Source of the DNA: Planctomycetota bacterium
GTDB lineage: Bacteria > Planctomycetota > Planctomycetia > Gemmatales > Gemmataceae
Length of the DNA: 64,000 nucleotides
Direction of reading: 5' to 3'
Assembly (NCBI GenBank): GCA_021781415.1
Contig: JAJXWW010000214.1
Coordinates: 25,407-89,406, forward strand
Below are positions 61,356-64,000 of this stretch, piece after piece; within the stretch, counting starts at the first letter, position 1, and every line of letters begins with the position of its first letter. Position numbers and translations under genes: made by a program. The notes under the pieces were generated by a model. It was not told the DNA's origin and did no database searches. It worked only from the letters and a program-made list of their open reading frames with translations.

Positions 61356-61832
61356 TCATTGAATTGGCAGAGACGTGTTCACCGTCACGGGAAGATCGAC
61401 CATGCTATACCAAGTGGCCGAGCCGGTTATTATACTGTTTGCCGGAACGACATAAGCAAGGGCATCCCAGGCCACGTCTTTGAACGGAATCGTTACCGTG
61501 ACGTCGATTTGATCCAGTTGCTGCGCATTGCTCACGTCGCCTCCCGACGTGACATCGACGACGGTGACGACCACGTTGGTGGTGGTCAACCCGGCGTTCT
61601 GAAGATACTGAGTCACGCTCTGTTGGACCTGGGCGTTGGTGTTCAGTCCCGTCGATGCCTGACGGCCGCCGACACGAGCCGCATTGCTGAGCATCTGCTG
61701 AACCCGCACCATATCGCCCACTTCCCAAAGCCCAGCCAGAACCAGCAGCAGGAGCGGCAATACCACGGCAAATTCAACTGCGGCCACACCTCTGCGTCCT
61801 ACTTGAGTGTTTGGGCGAAGTCTCATTTTCAC
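61356..61832 (-). CDS. TadE-like pseudopilin, first of a trio
   Basis: 158 residues: MKMRLRPNTQVGRRGVAAVE, then one helix FAVVLPLLLLVLAGLWEVGD (the Glu after GVAAV is the TadE feature), then NAARVGGRQASTGLNTNA and a beta-rich C-terminal part. Likely a minor pilin or surface pseudopilin. The GTG at 61832 lies 5 bases after AGGAGG, so it is the start despite the in-frame ATG two codons later. It heads the TadE-TadE-TadG set. Confidence 0.78.
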   Translation of the reverse strand: MKMRLRPNTQVGRRGVAAVEFAVVLPLLLLVLAGLWEVGDMVRVQQMLSNAARVGGRQASTGLNTNAQVQQSVTQYLQNAGLTTTNVVVTVVDVTSGGDVSNAQQLDQIDVTVTIPFKDVAWDALAYVVPANSIITGSATWYSMVDLPVTVNTSLPIQ

Positions 61833-62041
61833 GGTATCCTCCTTCTTTAACCCGCTCGATTCTCATCGTTACCGGACAAACCTAGGTCAAGATTTGCTTT
61901 CGTGCAAATAGGAGTTGTCGGTTTTGTCGATTCTGACGGCGCATGAAAGTAGGTCGAGCCTTCCGACCCGACCCACTGAAAAAAATCTCTCTCATTCCAT
62001 CATTGCGAGAAGATAATGTGAGGGCGACTAGACATGAGAAA

Positions 62042-63169
62042 TCAGCTTACAGCTGCCTTTCGACAGGAGTCAATGGATTCGGCTTGCTTTTCCGTTCCTT
62101 CGTCGAGGTATTCGTAGAATACGTTCCGCTGTCGGGGAATGTATCCCGCCTCTCGGATAGCGCTCTTGATCTGCTCGAGTGTCAAAAAGTGTGCGGTTCC
62201 AGCTGCGGCAACGACATTTTCCTCAATCATCAGGCTTCCCATGTCGTTGGCACCGAAAAACAGCGCCAGCTGACCAACCTTTAATCCTTGCGTCACCCAG
62301 GACGATTGAATGTTGGGGATGTTGTCGAGATACAAGCGTGAGATAGCCTGTGTCCTTAAGTATTCAAAAGCACCCACGGAGGGCACGTCGGCCATGGCGG
62401 TGTGTTCCGGCTGAAAGGTCCAACAGATATAAGCCGTGAAGCCGCCGGTCTCGTCCTGTAGTTGGCGCAGTCGCTCCAAGGTCTCCACGCGCTCGGCCAA
62501 TGTCTCGATGTGTCCAAACATCATCGTGCAGGAGGATTTTCCGCCTAGCTCATGCCAAACTCGATGGACTTCCAGCCACTCGTCGGTCAGACACTTGTTA
62601 ACGGTCATGGCCTTGCGCACGCGATCGACGAGAATCTCGCCCCCACCGCCCGGCAGACTCCCCAACCCCGCGTCTTTCAATCGAGCTAATACTTCACGGA
62701 GAGGCAGTTTATTGATCTTATGAAAGTGCCAAATCTCCGGCGGACTGAAGGCATGAAGATTGAAATGGGGATAGCGCGCTTTCAGGTCTCGCAATAAATC
62801 CTCATACCATTCCAACTTCAGCGTCGGATGCATGCCTCCTTGCATCAATGTCTGATCGCCGCCGAGTGCGATGGTTTCTTCGATCTTCTTGTAGATTTCT
62901 TCGCGCGGCAAGACGTAGGCGTCGGCATCGTTGCTCTTGCGATAGAAGGCGCAGAAATCGCAGACCGCAGCACAAATGTTGGTGTAGTTGATATTGCGGT
63001 CGATATTATAGGTGCGATACGGCTCCGGGTGCAGACGGCGACATACAGCGTCGGCGGCGCGGCCGAGAGCGGGTAGATCGCGGCAGTCGAAGAGGGCAAC
63101 TCCTTCGTCGAAGGTCAGCCGTTCACCGCCAACAGCTTTTCGCAAGATGTTCCGAATGGTAGTATTCAA
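62042..63169 (-). CDS. mqnC: Cyclic dehypoxanthine futalosine synthase (radical SAM)
   Basis: Radical-SAM enzyme of the futalosine menaquinone pathway that cyclises dehypoxanthine futalosine. 375 residues with the Fe-S cluster motif Cys66-Cys70-Cys73 (CAAVCDFCAF), and MqnC marks such as LMQGGMHPTLKLEWYEDLL, FSPPEIWHFHKINKLPLREV, LPGGGGEILVDRVR and MMFGHIETLAERV. Its 5' end overlaps the 3' end of mqnA by 47 bases in another frame; no better start exists downstream. Together they show that menaquinone is made through futalosine, not MenF-type chorismate use. Confidence 0.93.
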   Translation of the reverse strand: MNTTIRNILRKAVGGERLTFDEGVALFDCRDLPALGRAADAVCRRLHPEPYRTYNIDRNINYTNICAAVCDFCAFYRKSNDADAYVLPREEIYKKIEETIALGGDQTLMQGGMHPTLKLEWYEDLLRDLKARYPHFNLHAFSPPEIWHFHKINKLPLREVLARLKDAGLGSLPGGGGEILVDRVRKAMTVNKCLTDEWLEVHRVWHELGGKSSCTMMFGHIETLAERVETLERLRQLQDETGGFTAYICWTFQPEHTAMADVPSVGAFEYLRTQAISRLYLDNIPNIQSSWVTQGLKVGQLALFFGANDMGSLMIEENVVAAAGTAHFLTLEQIKSAIREAGYIPRQRNVFYEYLDEGTEKQAESIDSCRKAAVS

Positions 63170-63947
63170 GGTTCACTCCTCGTCGAGCCAATCCTAACTC
63201 GCAGGCCAACATATAGTAGTGGTGCAACCCGGCTTGCTCGCGCGGGCCAAGGTCAAAATGTAAGATATTCGAGAGATAACGGCGGCAGAAACCAGCGTCG
63301 AGTCCCAGACGCGGAGCCTCGGTTTGGGCGATGGGACCGGCGCGATCGAGGCCGCGTTCCTTTGCTCGATGCAGCGCCTCGTCTACTCCGCACAGATCGA
63401 CCCCTTCGCGCACCGCCCACACCGCATAGACGAACGGCAGCCCCGTCCACTCGAACCACTCTTGACCGAGATCGAAAGCGTACTGAAACCCCGGCAAACA
63501 GGCGCGCATGGCCCGATCGCCGATCAGCAACACGGCGTCGGCGTCCGCGTCCTCCGCGTCTCGATCCATCGGCAAAGACACCACCTCTGCCGACGCGCCA
63601 TGGCGATGTCCGAGCAGAATGCGCGTCAAGGCGGCGCTCGTGCGCGAACCGGCGTCGAGTGCGACGCGGCGAATCGCAATCCACGGAACTCGACTGAAAA
63701 GCGTCACGCTCAGCACCGGACCTCGCGAGGCTATGGCGATGTTTGGCACCACCGAATAGCTACCGGAGCGGAAATACTCGATGACGGGAATGAGGGCCAC
63801 ATCGAGTTGCTCTTCCGCCAACAAATCCGCCAAACGGCTGGGCACATCGAGGATCAATTCCGCCTGAGGCGCGAGTTGCTCCAGATCGCAGATGAGCGGT
63901 TTGGTATTCAGATAGTTCACCGCCCCGATACGAATCGACTGTTCCAT
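63123..63947 (-). CDS. mqnA: Chorismate dehydratase
   Basis: Removes water from chorismate to give 3-enolpyruvoyl-benzoate, the first step of the futalosine route. 274 residues: start IRIGAVNYLNTKPLICDLEQ, DVPSRLADLLAEEQLDVALI, VALDAGSRTSAALTRILLGH and AVLLIGDRAMRACLPGFQYA, a periplasmic-binding-protein-like fold. ATG at 63947 has GGAGA 8 bases upstream; the frame continues to 63995, but the extension has no family similarity. It overlaps mqnC downstream by 47 bases. Confidence 0.92.
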   Translation of the reverse strand: MEQSIRIGAVNYLNTKPLICDLEQLAPQAELILDVPSRLADLLAEEQLDVALIPVIEYFRSGSYSVVPNIAIASRGPVLSVTLFSRVPWIAIRRVALDAGSRTSAALTRILLGHRHGASAEVVSLPMDRDAEDADADAVLLIGDRAMRACLPGFQYAFDLGQEWFEWTGLPFVYAVWAVREGVDLCGVDEALHRAKERGLDRAGPIAQTEAPRLGLDAGFCRRYLSNILHFDLGPREQAGLHHYYMLACELGLARRGVNLEYYHSEHLAKSCWR

Positions 63948-64000
63948 GAACCGTCTCTCCTTGTCGCCCATCGGCTTCGAGCCTTTCGCCGACATTATAG

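Noticed and set aside
1..64000. tRNA, rRNA, tmRNA or mobile-element genes
   Set aside because: I saw no cloverleaf with a TTCGA-type T arm, no rRNA stretches, no ssrA beside smpB, and no transposase, integrase or phage structural gene.

Overview
The window looks like a chromosomal segment of a Planctomycetota bacterium, most plausibly from the Gemmata/Pirellula side of the phylum; I cannot name a genus. The signs are GC-rich coding DNA, a DUF1501 protein with a twin-arginine-like leader, a BBP7-type outer-membrane barrel, solitary sugar-phosphate-isomerase-like TIM barrels, an exported tricorn-like protease, futalosine-route menaquinone genes (mqnA, mqnC), and long hairpin repeats between genes. 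No tRNA, rRNA, CRISPR array, transposase, integrase or prophage was seen, and most of the content is housekeeping.

Layout. 1-5250: tail of an unknown gene, pdxA and holA (minus), a YhaM-like OB/HD nuclease, an AT-rich two-gene module of unknown function (3423-4134) and a D-2-hydroxyacid dehydrogenase. 5314-12098: a secreted double alpha/beta hydrolase; on the minus strand, a polytopic membrane protein behind a zinc-ribbon protein, and a ketosynthase pair (KAS II plus a partner lacking the active-site cysteine). 12498-20620: exported tricorn-like protease, small membrane protein, DUF1501 protein, GNAT acetyltransferase, cysteine-rich secreted protein, TIM-barrel protein. 20691-28978 (all minus): membrane protein, BBP7 barrel, TPR protein, PIN-TRAM membrane protein, and the operon HIT / DUF6941-like / small ORF / dGTPase. 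29157-34671 (plus): rpmF-plsX-fabD, a ferredoxin, a diheme peroxidase lipoprotein, an aquaporin and a DUF3501 protein. 34731-39461 (minus): TIM barrel and deoC, then lipoprotein / ABC ATPase / ABC permease. 39563-41865 (plus): fabG-like SDR, scpB, HEAT/TPR protein.

41870-54290 is mainly an envelope-polysaccharide locus: GT4 and GT87 enzymes, a GT9 heptosyltransferase, a single-domain WaaP-like kinase, a second kinase with two apparently intact catalytic sites, a 2OG-Fe(II) oxygenase, an alpha-L-glutamate-ligase-like ATP-grasp enzyme and a DUF1570 metallopeptidase, with smpB embedded. 54416-64000: a PurF-type amidophosphoribosyltransferase with Bacillus-type Fe-S ligands, a small secreted protein, an ABC-2 permease, a TadE-TadE-TadG/vWA trio and mqnA-mqnC.

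Many gene ends carry long inverted repeats (stems of about 20-53 bp). One hairpin family occurs at two loci 37 kb apart. The best candidates for something undescribed are the Cys-less ketosynthase partner, the tandem kinase with its glycosyltransferase neighbours, the small module at 3423-4134, the exported tricorn and the dispersed hairpin family. No known defence or mobile system is evident.
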